The notes beneath the pieces were generated by a model that was given only the letters and a program-made list of their open reading frames with translations, did not search any database and was not told the origin of the DNA. From contig CAUYUJ010016150.1 in the NCBI GenBank assembly GCA_963575745.1, positions 1 through 46,496 on the forward strand: a stretch of DNA of 46,496 nucleotides, written 5' to 3'. Positions 38,411-46,496 of the stretch are shown here, piece after piece. The position numbers and the translations under genes are program-made. How positions within the stretch are numbered: position 1 is the stretch's first letter; every line of letters starts with the position of its first letter. The stretch comes from Prorocentrum cordatum (lineage: Eukaryota; Sar; Dinophyceae; Prorocentrales; Prorocentraceae).

Positions 38411-38484
38411 GACAGATTGCAAGGTGCGGCCTGGAAACCAGGCCTGCAACAAACGGCGCAAGGGCTCGTTCCCTTGTCAGGAGG

Positions 38485-38558
38485 AGGTTGAGGAGGAGGA
38501 GGAGGAGGAGGAGGAGGAGGAGGAGGAGGAGGAGGAGGAGGAGGAGGAGGAGGAGGAC
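38485..38558 (+). repeat. (GAG)n microsatellite at the LINE 5' side
   Basis: About 70 bp of GAG. On the minus strand it reads as poly-Pro or poly-Ser in frames other than the LINE frame. Confidence 0.95.
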
Positions 38559-38689
38559 CGGTGTTAAAGCCATCAGTCATCAACGATGTTGGAATGAACC
38601 CTCCCTCCAAGCTCCCCCTTCGTGGGCCCCTACAACGGTTCATGCCCATTGAGGGAACTGCCTCGTTGGAGGACAACCGTTTGAAGACC

Positions 38690-38838
38690 TTGAAGCATGC
38701 CGCATGCCAAAATATTGTTCTCGGGACTTCCACGCCACGGATCAACCTGACTGCTGCGTACTGACGATCTAGAATCGTGCCAGAACGCTATTTTTGGGAC
38801 CTCAACACTGCGAATCAACAGAACTGTTGCGCCCGCAT
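38690..38838 (+). repeat. ~75-bp unit, two diverged copies
   Basis: CATGCCAAAATATTGTTCTC GGGACTTCCACGCC...CAACCTGACTGCTGC and CGTGCCAGAACGCTATTTTT GGGACCTCAACACTGC...CAACAGAACTGTTGC align along their length. Confidence 0.65.
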
Positions 38839-38869
38839 AGTTTTGAACCCTTCCAAAACACAATTTCTG

Positions 38870-39420
38870 CTACGTTGATGATGGGAACCCGTGAAACGCC
38901 TGCATAATTTTAAACAAATGTGCGCGGCGCTAAGGCGAGAGCAACATTTTGAAAAGGAGCCGCTCTGAATCCGTGAAGGTCTCAATCCGTGAACCTCTTG
39001 CATAATTGTGAAACGAAAGGGTGCGGCGCTAAGGCGAGAGCCACATTTTGAAAAGGACCCGCCCTCAATCCGTGAAACATCTGCAACGTTTTAAAACGAA
39101 AATGCTCGGGGCAAAGGCGAGAGCCACATTTTGAAAAGGACCCGCCCTCAATCCGTGAAAGATTTGCAGTGTTTTAAAACGAATGTGCGTGGCGCTGAGA
39201 CGAGAGCCACATTTTGAAAACGACCCGCCCTCAATCCGCGGAGCCCGTGCAAATGTTTAAATCGAATGTGCGCGGCGCTACGGCGAGAGCCACATTTTGA
39301 AAACCACCCGCCCTCCATCCGTGAAACTCGTGCAAATGTTTAAAACGAATATGCGCGGCGCCAAGGCGAGAGCCGCATCTTGAAAACCACCCGCCCTCCA
39401 TCTGTGAAACACTGGCCCTT
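38870..39420 (+). repeat. 84-bp tandem repeat array, six units
   Basis: The word GCGAGAGCCACATTTTGAAA (or a close variant) starts at 38936, 39034, 39117, 39200, 39282 and 39366. The period is 83-84 bp except for one 98-bp step. Each unit also has CGTGAAAC, TGCAAATGTTTAAAACGAA and GGCGCTAAGG. AT-rich compared with its surroundings; noncoding. Confidence 0.9.
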
Positions 39421-39519
39421 TTTGAAGCTTCAGAGTCAGAAGTGGTGAGGAAGCCTCAGGCTAAACGCCCGGCCCGCCCTAAAGACTGGCTTCGGGGTGC
39501 GACAGGGAGAAGTTAAAGG

Positions 39520-39610
39520 AATGGAGGAGGAGGAGGAGGAGGAGGAGGAGGAGGGGGAGGAGGAGGAGGAGGAGGAGGGGGAGGAGGAGGTGGACGAGGA
39601 GGAGAAGGAG
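39520..39610 (+). repeat. (GAG)n microsatellite
   Basis: About 80 bp of GAG with GGG interruptions. Preceded at 39445 by TGAGGAAGCCTCAGG, a word also found inside family H. Confidence 0.9.
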
Positions 39611-39710
39611 TTGGCGAAGGACAGTTTTTTCCCATCGGAGATAGGCCGAAGCTTGGGCAGACGGAGTGCATTCAAGAAACATGCGCGCGCCGTCCAAACG
39701 GCGTAACGAA

Positions 39711-40106
39711 TCAGCCCTCGGCTCGTGCGAGGGACACGGCCACACGGTCGAGCCCGACTTTGCTTCGCCGCCTCTTGCGAGGACGAGTGTCCTCCCATCT
39801 GACTGCGTTGGGGGGCGCATTGGCCTCCCCCTCGAGATATTGGAAGATGTTGGCGAAGAACGTCTCCGTGTCCGCGGCCTTGCGGGCCAGGCCCCTGGGC
39901 CACGGCCCCGCGGATACAGGGAGTTTTTGCGCGGATGCCCCGCGCGCAGCGCAGCCGTGCGATCGCGTGTCCGCGGGATCGACCCCCGGAATCCAGACCG
40001 CGAGGGTGAGGATCTGGATGCGGTCGCCGCCCGAGAAGCCCCTGTGACCCTCGTCAGCCACCAGACCACCCCCGCCCAACTCAAAGGTCCCTAAACTGCC
40101 GTCCAT
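39711..40106 (-). CDS. Unrecognised 131-codon open frame, possible exon
   Basis: ATG at 40106 (MDGSLGTFELGGGGLVADEG…), stop at 39711. The peptide has mixed composition unlike the surrounding repeats (for example ADTETFFANIFQYLEGEANA followed by a basic RPRKRRRSK stretch that could be a nuclear signal). I recognise no family. It overlaps a plus-strand frame of similar length, and part of its 5' end lies in family I sequence, so it could be chance. It could also be an exon of a host gene or part of a decayed element. Confidence 0.25.
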   Translation of the reverse strand: MDGSLGTFELGGGGLVADEGHRGFSGGDRIQILTLAVWIPGVDPADTRSHGCAARGASAQKLPVSAGPWPRGLARKAADTETFFANIFQYLEGEANAPPNAVRWEDTRPRKRRRSKVGLDRVAVSLARAEG

Positions 40107-40225
40107 TCCCAGCGGGCGGGGGGGGACGTCGGGGAACAGGGACAAGAGCACAGATGGAACCCGTACCCCCCTCGACCCGAAGTTCGGGTCTTCGGGGTGG
40201 GTCGGGGTGGTCAGGTAGGTCGTCA
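40045..40225. mobile_element. Family I inverted-repeat element, copy 2
   Basis: GATGGAACCCGTACCCCCCT, CCCGAAGTTCGGGTCTTCGG and GGGTCGGGGTGGTCAGGTAG match 29330-29405. The left terminus is about CACCAGACCACCCCCGCCCA. Confidence 0.65.
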
Positions 40226-40238
40226 GACCCTGGCGCCG

Positions 40239-40289
40239 TTTTTTGTTGTTGTTGTTGTTGCTGCTGCTGCTGCTGCTGCTGTTGTTGTT
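40239..40289 (+). repeat. (GTT/GCT)n microsatellite flanking family H copy 3
   Basis: TTGTTG then CTGCTG units running into the element start. Confidence 0.9.
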
Positions 40290-41047
40290 GAACATTATTT
40301 ATTCTAAAGAATAATTATTGTTGGGCCCCCTGGTGCGCGCCCCCCCTGCGCCGCCTAGGCCGCAGCTGCATTTTCATCATTTTCGTGAGGAAGCCTCAGG
40401 TAAAACGATGTGATCAGATCCGGTTGTTTTGTTGTAATCCGCTTTCCCTTGCAAAAAACACTATAAAATGACATTTCTTGTTCTAATATAATCAAATTTC
40501 AAGAATCCCTTGCAAAAAATAAGGTAAAGTGGACATTCGCGCGCGCAAGACGAAATCCTTCCAAAAGCTTAGTGTTCGGAGCGATTTTAACATAAAAACA
40601 TCAAAAAACCAATGGTTTTTCAACAAAAAAATGTCAAAATCTCATCCCGCGCGCTCTTGCGGATTCGTAGGAAACCCAACACTTTTTAAACATTTCTGTC
40701 AAACGGGCTTTTGCGAGCAACTTTTTCGAACTTCTGCAACAACGGTTGCGCACCTGCCAGGGCCATCATCCCTGTCAAATAATACCATGCGGGACACATT
40801 CGTTTTTTCTTCGCGCGCGCACGCCGTCGTCGTCGGCCGCGGGGCCCTGAATAGTAGCCACGGTCGTCCGCATGCCACGAAGTGAAGTGTCCGAACGTCA
40901 TAGGGCGGGAAGCTGGGTGTGGGTGGTGGCGAAGAGTCGTTTGGAAATTTGGTAGAGCTTGAACCGGCCCCCCCACAAAGTGGGGGTATTGCCCGCCTCC
41001 TATGAAAACCCTGGCACTGGTGAGAACGGAGTGTCCCCAGTCTTAAA
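40290..41047 (+). mobile_element. Family H element, copy 3
   Basis: Starts TTGAACATTATTTATTCTAA and ends GAACGGAGTGTCCCCAG. It is closer to copy 1 than to copy 2 (it has the CGCGCGCACGCCGTCGTC block). Flanked on both sides by GTT-type microsatellite, 36 kb from the other two copies. Confidence 0.85.
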
Positions 41048-41144
41048 TGATTGTTGTTGTTGTTGTTGTTGTTGCTTCTGCTGTTGTTGTTGTCGTCGTC
41101 GTCGTCGTCGTCGTCGTCGTTGTTGTTGTTGTTGTTGTTGTTGC

Positions 41145-41203
<59 letters not shown>

Positions 41204-41232
41204 GGCTATATATATATATATATATATATATG
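41048..41232 (+). repeat. (GTT/GTC)n microsatellite with (TA)n end
   Basis: GTT, then GTC (41092-41118), then GTT to 41201, then TATATATATATA to 41231. Confidence 0.95.
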
Positions 41233-41490
41233 CATTTTTTTTTTTTTGTTGTTGTTTTTTCGGGCGTTCTCGCCCGACCTTGCTTGGAGAATCGGCCGCG
41301 CGCTGAGGGGGGAAGGGCCCGCCGCCTCTGCAGAGGCACGCCGCCCTCCGAGCCGCCCCGCCGCCCTCTGAGAGAAGCCCTCCGGCCTTCTGAGAAGCCC
41401 CGCCGCCCTCTGAGACGGCCCGCCACCTCCCGCTGCCACGCCCGGGCGCGCCGCCGAGAGAGGAGGGCGGCTTCTCGAAAGGCGCGCCCC
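41233..41490 (+). repeat. GC-rich segment with ~23-bp CCGCCCTCTGAGA units
   Basis: CCGCCCTCCGAGCCGCC, CCGCCCTCTGAGAGAAGCCC, CCGGCCTTCTGAGAAGCCCC and CCGCCCTCTGAGACGGCCCG follow in tandem at about 41338-41425. No gene. Confidence 0.6.
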
Positions 41491-41692
41491 TCCTCCTCCT
41501 CCTCCTCCTCCTCCTCCTCCTCACTCCTCCTCCTCCCTCCTCCTCCCTCCTCTTCCTCCTCTCTCCTCCTCACCCTCCTCCTCCTCCTCCTCCTCCTCAC
41601 TCCTCTTCCTCCTTCTCCTCCTCCTCCTCCTCCTCACTCCTCCTCCTCCTCCTCCTCCTTTTTTGTTGTTTTTTTTTTTTTTTTTTTTCGTC
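41490..41692 (+). repeat. (CTC)n microsatellite with poly-T end
   Basis: CTC with CTCACTC interruptions to 41660, then TTGTTG and a run of about 20 T. Confidence 0.95.
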
Positions 41693-41719
41693 CCCACAGA
41701 GGTTTGGGAAGCTCGTCTC

Positions 41720-41860
41720 CGTGGGAGGTCCGCGCGGATTCCTTGGGTCGGCGCTGGGCCCCCCTCTCGGCGGCGCCTCTGGCGCCGCCCCTGGCGCGCT
41801 TCGGCGCTCCAGGGAGGGGGGGTCTGACGTCGATCCCGGAAGTCCGCTGGGGCCTTCGAC
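41720..41860. repeat. Family A palindromic element, diverged copy
   Basis: GAGGTCCGCGCGGATTCCTT GGGTCGGCGCTGGGCCCCCC and GGCGGCGCCTCTGGCGCCGC. The right arm GATCCCGGAAGTCCGC is poorly conserved. Confidence 0.6.
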
Positions 41861-41999
41861 ACTTTAGGGTTCGGCGGTTGTTGTTCTTTTGCCCTGGGCC
41901 CCCCGGGGGCCCTCGCGGATCGAAGTGGCTCGAGAAAGTTTCGCATACAGATTGTTCGGGGCTCTGGTCGTGATGTTTAAGATGCTGCAGGTATCTGCT

Positions 42000-43120
42000 C
42001 CATCTGTGACTGCATACGCATAACATACATACGCACGTACGTGTACACACCTACACGCATACATACATACACACACATATATATGATATACGTATACATA
42101 TATTTGCATGCATGTCTAGGCGTAACGGCATGTATGTATGTACATATATATATATATATATGTGATGCTTGCAGATAGCTATATGTGTATGTACGTATAT
42201 ACATGGGTATATACATGTGTATGAATGTATCCATGCATGCATGTATGTATGCACGCATGTCTGCATGTACGCATGCATCTATGCAGGTGCGCATGTATGC
42301 GTGTATACATGTATCTCTTTAAGTGTGTGTATGTGTGCATGCATGATGGACGTATGTACGTATGTGTGTGTACATGCAGATCTGTGTGTAGACATTTGTC
42401 GGTGTACGTATGTACGTATGTATATGTATGCATGTATGAATGTATTCCTGCATGCATCTATGAATGCATGCACGTATGCATGCATGCCTGCTCTTGTGCG
42501 TATATACGTCTGTATGTATGCATGCATGTGTGCGCATGCATGTATGTGTGAATGTATCTATGTATGCATGCATGTATGCATGCATGCATGCATGTATGCA
42601 TACACAGGTGTGTAGGTATGTATGTGCACATGCATGCGTGTATGTATGGATGCATCTGTATATAGACATATATATAGTATAGGTAGACACACATATATAT
42701 ATATATATATATATATTCATGTTTGCATTTGTGTACGCTTGTGTATGCATGAATGTATGTGTGCATTGATGTATGCACCTGTGACTGTATGTATGTATGT
42801 ATGCATGCATGCATTCCCTTGTGTGTATATACCTCTATATGTATGTGTGTGTGCGTGTTCATGCATGTATGTATGTATATATGTATGTATGCATGCACAC
42901 ACATGCGTGCATGTACGGATGCACGTTTCATGCATACACATATATATATATTTATAGGCAGACAGGCATGCATGTACATCGATATGTATGTATGTGCTGT
43001 GTAGTTATGTAGTTATGAAGTTATGTATGTATGTATGTGTGTATATATGCATGGTGTATGTGTATGTTTGTATGTATGTATGTATGCATGTATGTATGTA
43101 TGTGTATGTATGTATGGGCG
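42000..43120 (+). repeat. 1.1-kb ATGT/ATGC low-complexity tract
   Basis: Tetranucleotide ATGT and ATGC units with TATATA blocks, an almost unbroken purine-pyrimidine alternation. Its stop-poor frames (Met/Cys/Tyr/Val- or His/Thr/Ile-rich) are artefacts. It is the largest AT-rich block in the window. Confidence 0.95.
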
Positions 43121-44237
43121 GTAAACAACTTGTTATGGCAAGCCACTGGTCGACTGACGCGGGGGGAGCGTCCCGCCGGCGTCGCAAACCGCGACGGCGG
43201 GCGGCTGCATGACCACCCGCCGCGCGCCGCCGCTCCGTCGGGCGGGCCAGGCCCCCGCGCGGGCTTGCCAGCATGCCGCGCGGCCGTGCGTCGGTTTTCT
43301 CTCTTGCTCACCTCTCTCTCCAGGTACGTTCGAACTGTCTCCATTCTGCCGCCTTGCCGCGGGGCGGGATATCAACTGTCCGGTCCTGCCTGCGGCGCCC
43401 TGCCAGCCTAAAGAGGCCATCTAGGGGTAGGGCGTCCGCCCAGGGTGTTGACCTTTGCTTGCCATAGCGCAGCTTTGGCTGACCTCTTGGGCGACGCGCG
43501 GCGCGTCCGCTCGCCATAGTGCGTCGGAGGCGTCCGCGGTCGTGGTCCGCGTGGTCCGCGTTTTTCGGGGGGTGGTTCAGAGTGGCCAAGTCCGTTTCCC
43601 TTTGCTCCCTTCTGCTGCCCTTCTCGGGGAGTCTGCGGTGCCAAGGTTGGTGACCCGTGGGCTTTTCCTAGCCCCATCTGGGTCCTTTCGGGTCGGCCCA
43701 GAGTGTACTTGGCGATCCTAGTCGTGCCCATCGCGGCCGGAAATCGAAGGATCCATCGTGGTCTGCGACGGACGCCTGCTTGGGTTTTGCCAGGTCCATT
43801 GGCGGAGTCTTGGGTCGGACTGTTGTGGCGCTGGAAACCCAGTGCGGGCCCGTAGCGGCCATTCTTCAGGTTCCTCCATGGCCCGCAACGGGAACCCGCT
43901 TGGCGTTTCATGTTCCCATAGCGGACTTTTGGGCAGGCCCGTGGTGGCCCAGGCGTTTGGTCGTGACCATTGAAGCCGTACCCGAGGACCCATCCCGGTC
44001 CGTGCCCATTGGGGCCCCGAGGGCCGCAGTGCTTTCCCGGAGGCTCTCGCCTGCGCCGTCATAAGGAGTCTCATTGCCAGTGCTCCAGGCGACCGCGGCG
44101 GCGTACCTCTTGTGCGCGCAGCGCTTGCATCCTCCTCCCGCGGCGGGCGCCTCTCGGAGCTGCGATTCAGTCGTCGTGCGCGCGAGTGGCTGTTCAGCCA
44201 GCGATTCGCCCTCGTCAAGACGAGTTGTTTACCCTCC
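43121..44237. other. No recognised gene
   Basis: GC-rich, with no microsatellite. A 551-codon minus-strand frame (43718-45373) spans most of it but is low in conserved-looking residues and overlaps plus-strand segments that do look protein-derived. I treat it as a GC-driven shadow. Confidence 0.35.
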
Positions 44238-44463
44238 ATGGCCGGTGCTGAGCTGCTTGGTTTCCTTAAGCAGAACTCCGTGAGTGGTGCGGAGCGGTCG
44301 GATATCCAATACAATGCAGGGGTGGAGTGCCTCGGGCAGAACAGCCTGAAGACGCCAGCGCAAGTGGCGAACGTGCGCGTCGAAGAAGTGGTGGGCTCAG
44401 AGAGCTTGTCAGCGGCCCTTAAGGGCATTCTCCGCCGCGCGCTGGAACGCCCGAGCGCGGCAG
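44238..44463 (+). pseudogene. Polyprotein fragment 1, possible first exon
   Basis: ATG at 44238 reads MAGAELLGFLKQNSVSGAE… and continues with NSLKTPAQVANVRVEEVVGS and AALKGILRRALERP, amphipathic and protein-like. It ends at GGCAG|GTAAAC, a good GT donor. There is no recognised domain. It could be a real first exon, but the downstream pieces are frameshifted. Confidence 0.4.
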
Positions 44464-44859
44464 GTAAACAGGCAGCGTCGCGCGTGCGTGCGCGGGGCCA
44501 CCAGGCGCCGTGCGCACGCGTCTGGGGGGGGCGAAGGCCAACGTGGAGATTGCCGCTCCTGGTATCCACGCCGACGCAGGCGCCTAACTTGCGTCGTTTT
44601 CGTTGAATGGGCTGTGCCAGGCTGGCCGAGGTCTGGCGAGCGTGCGCGCGTCGCCCGCGGCGGGTGCCGTGCTCGCGGCGCCGCGACTGGAGCGCGAAGT
44701 GCGACTGGCTCGCGGCCGAAGCAGCGAGGGCCAGAAAGCGGGGTTGCAGCAACCTTTTTGTTGACACTGATCTGCGAGGCGTCCTGCCAGCGCGGGGCGC
44801 CGTCGCCCGCGGGGGAGACGACGCCGACGGCGACGGCGAGGCTGCGGGTAGCAGCGGTG

Positions 44860-45225
44860 AGGGCCCGCGCGCGTTATCATGGCCCGAGTGGCGCCTCGCC
44901 TGCGGCGCGTGGGCAGTCGCGGCCGCGGCTAACAAACAGTTATCATGCGCGCGGTGTGTGGAACAGAAGCGCCTTGTACTGCGTGTCCGCGCCGCCGTCG
45001 GCGCGTCGCCAGGTGACTTTGGAAGACCCCCTTGCGGGGCGCAAAGGATGGCTCGGGCTCTTGCGCGATGATCGTCAAGAAGGGCTGGGCCGAGCGCTCG
45101 CTGCAAAGCGGCGCTGAGCCGTCCAACGTCGAAGAAGCCACCAAAGGTCTCGACTCGCTGGCCCTGCGGGCAGCAGTGAACGAGTTCGATAGCGCCGCCG
45201 AGGTCATTTCTGACGCGGGTCGGTG
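44860..45225 (+). pseudogene. Polyprotein fragment 2, frameshifted
   Basis: One frame gives LSWPEWRLACGAWAVAAAAN … EQKRLVLRV … DFGRPPCGAQRMARALA. From about 45068 another frame continues with KKGWAERSLQSGAEPSNVEE and ALRAAVNEFDSAAEVISDAG. The segments read as one protein with a -1/+2 shift near 45060-45075. The 'R..W.ERA' pattern recurs in retroelement polyproteins I recall from dinoflagellates; no catalytic domain is visible. Confidence 0.4.
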
Positions 45226-45861
45226 TTGCTGGTCGCGCGCGCGCGCGTTCCGTCGTGCAGGCGCAGTCAGCCGACGCGGTCGCGGCGACTGCAGTGGCGC
45301 GCAGGCAGGGAACCAGCGCGGGCCCCGCGCGACAGGATCCAGGCCGCCGCAGCCAATCTGCCCAGTGGGGCAATTCGTGGACAGCGCAGAAGTGGGGCAG
45401 CTCTGGCAGCTCGCGGGCTGCTCAGAAGTGGCCCCCGCGGAAGACGACGGGGCGCGCGAGCCCCGGGCACCTCCGCGCCCGTTTAGGGCCTCCGACTAGG
45501 CCGGGCAGCCATCGGCGAGGACGGCTTGCGCAGATGGCGAAGACGTCGCGAGCGTAGCTGCGCGGGCGAGACGCGCAGCGCGCGGCGCCGGGGTGCGATG
45601 TCATCAATCACCAGGCGTGGTCTTTTGCCCATCGTGGCAGGCTCCGCTCGCGTTCCGCGGTGCGCGGTATATTTTTATTGTCGCATGAGTTTGCCCGTGT
45701 GGCTCGCATTCGTTCGCGCGCGATGACGCGCGATGGCGCGCCGGGTCACGTTTTATTCGCGCGGCGCTCCTCCAGCGGCGGGTTGCGCCGCAATCCTGCA
45801 TCGCGTCCGCGCGCCGTCCAGCGCGGCTAGAAGACTGCGAGGCCGCCGGTGTCAGCCATGA

Positions 45862-46496
45862 CGGCGAAGCGCGCGGTTCGGCGATGCAGCCGATGGTCTG
45901 CGACGGGCGTGCGCCCCCCCATCGCCGGCCGCATTCGGGGCGTTTCGCGCACTCGCGCGGCGCAGCTTCGCCGTCCGCGCTTCCGCATCTGTTCTCCAGG
46001 CCAGCGCGCGTCGTCACCCGCCGCCGCCTCCGGGTGCGCGGCGGGAAGCTATCGCCAGGGGAGCGGAGGCGGCCGACTCGCCCGACGTCGAATTCCTGGC
46101 GCCGGCCGAGGACGAAGCCCGCGGGGCCGCGTGTGCGCCCGCTGACGCGCAGTGCGAGTTGGCGCAGGATTTGCAAGAAGCCATCCGCTGGGGAGCGGAG
46201 AGGACCGCGGATCGCGCGATCCAGGTGCGCGGGGTGATGATCTCGCGCATCGAGGCCAAGGGGCGCGAGTTCGAGCGCTCTGGCTCCTCGGAGCGATGGC
46301 GCAGCGGCGCAGCCGACAGCGCCGTCCGCCGGCTCATCGCAGTCGTGGACGTCCCATTGCTGGCCGAACTTCTGAGTGAGGCGACGCATGCAGATCCCCC
46401 AGTGACCCAATCGTTGCGTGCTGGTTTTCCGATTCTGGGCGAGTTGCCGTTCGCGGGCGACGGCGCGCCACTTCGCGCGGGGGCCGCAGAATCGGC
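45862..46496 (+). CDS. Open frame to the window edge, polyprotein fragment 3 (partial)
   Basis: Open from after a TGA at 45859-45861 to 46496. The part from about 46045 looks protein-like: EAADSPDVEFLAPAEDEARG, LAQDLQEAIRWGAERTADRA, GVMISRIEAKGREFERSG and LAELLSEATHADPPVTQS followed by LRAGFPILGELPFAG. The 'DP...L..GFPI.GE.P' pattern precedes the RT in some dinoflagellate retroelements as I recall. There is no in-frame ATG before about 46237, so an upstream splice or frameshift is likely. Cut by the window. Confidence 0.4.

Larger units (their letters stand above)
33997..38476 (-). mobile_element. Near-intact LINE-type (non-LTR) retrotransposon, minus strand
   Basis: One reading frame runs from after a TGA near 38476 to the gap, broken by a single TAA at 34874-34876. 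It encodes, in order, an N-terminal region, an EEP endonuclease, a linker, a reverse transcriptase and a CCHC knuckle. The 5' side abuts a (TCC)n tract, which may mark the insertion edge or part of the 5' UTR. The 3' end is hidden by the gap. Unlike the 10-16 kb element it is largely uncorrupted, which suggests a recent insertion. Confidence 0.85.
44238..46496 (+). mobile_element. Decayed mobile-element polyprotein, plus strand, runs off the window
   Basis: Several separate coding-like blocks (44238-44463, 44860-45225, 45862-46496) lie on one strand in different frames. From memory (unchecked) they resemble parts of a large dinoflagellate retroelement polyprotein whose RT would lie further right. 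Microsatellites are absent from the whole 3 kb, in contrast to the rest of the window. Confidence 0.4.

Noticed and set aside
42000-43120. Cys/Met/Tyr-rich or His/Thr-rich 'proteins'
   Set aside because: Translation of ATGT/ATGC repeats; all frames look alike.
44279-44318. GTGAGT…TGCAG as a 40-bp intron in polyprotein fragment 1
   Set aside because: Removal shifts frame and destroys the following protein-like segment.
43718-45373. 551-codon minus-strand open frame
   Set aside because: GC-driven frame antisense to better protein-like plus-strand blocks; no recognisable domain.
1-46496. tRNA, rRNA or SL RNA genes, bacterial promoters and terminators
   Set aside because: None seen by eye on either strand; the SL-like sites lack a following donor GT and Sm-type region, so they are not SL RNA genes.

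Overview
The window looks like nuclear DNA from a dinoflagellate. The evidence is high GC content with very long trinucleotide microsatellites, one clear eukaryotic gene in 46 kb, probable introns with GC and GA donors, three sequences resembling the dinoflagellate spliced-leader (SL) 5' end, and decayed retroelement proteins of types I recall from large dinoflagellate genomes (Prorocentrum-like; from memory, not checked). There are no bacterial operons, ribosome binding sites, tRNA or rRNA genes. A run of 100 Ns (33897-33996) is an assembly gap.

Layout: 0-6.5 kb is repeats only: (GAC)n, small inverted-repeat elements, a 119-bp tandem array, two copies of a ~0.8 kb element bracketed by (GTT)n, then (GGA)n and (GAT)n. 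A possible two-exon coiled-coil gene lies at 6.56-6.87 kb. 8.4-10.3 kb is microsatellite with two SL-like relics. 10.35-16.2 kb is a decayed plus-strand non-LTR (LINE) element: coiled-coil ORF1, EEP endonuclease and possible RT remnants, interrupted by a ~177-bp tandem array. 16.2-25.6 kb is a mosaic of short dispersed elements, minisatellites and (CTC)n. 25.65-28.45 kb holds the one convincing host gene, an ammonium transporter (AMT), with an SL-like relic 85 bp upstream of its ATG. 28.46-33.8 kb is again repeats, including a 540-bp TTTAGCTTAGC satellite sitting inside a split inverted-repeat element. 34.0-38.4 kb is a nearly intact minus-strand LINE (EEP endonuclease plus RT plus CCHC knuckle) with one in-frame stop. 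38.5-43.1 kb holds an 84-bp tandem array, a third copy of the 0.8 kb element and 1.1 kb of ATGT/ATGC repeat. 43.1-46.5 kb contains fragments of another decayed mobile-element polyprotein whose last frame is open to the window edge.

How the parts relate: the AMT would import ammonium at the plasma membrane; it has a predicted signal peptide, an 11-helix AMT domain and an extra C-terminal module. Nothing nearby forms a pathway with it. The rest reads as a history of retroposition and insertion. At least eight dispersed families recur (called A, B, C, D, E, H, I and N here), several with terminal inverted repeats, some nested in each other, one in the AMT 3' end and one minisatellite type inside an AMT intron. 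The most interesting signals are the SL relics, especially the one beside the intron-bearing AMT gene, and the nested or palindromic element families.
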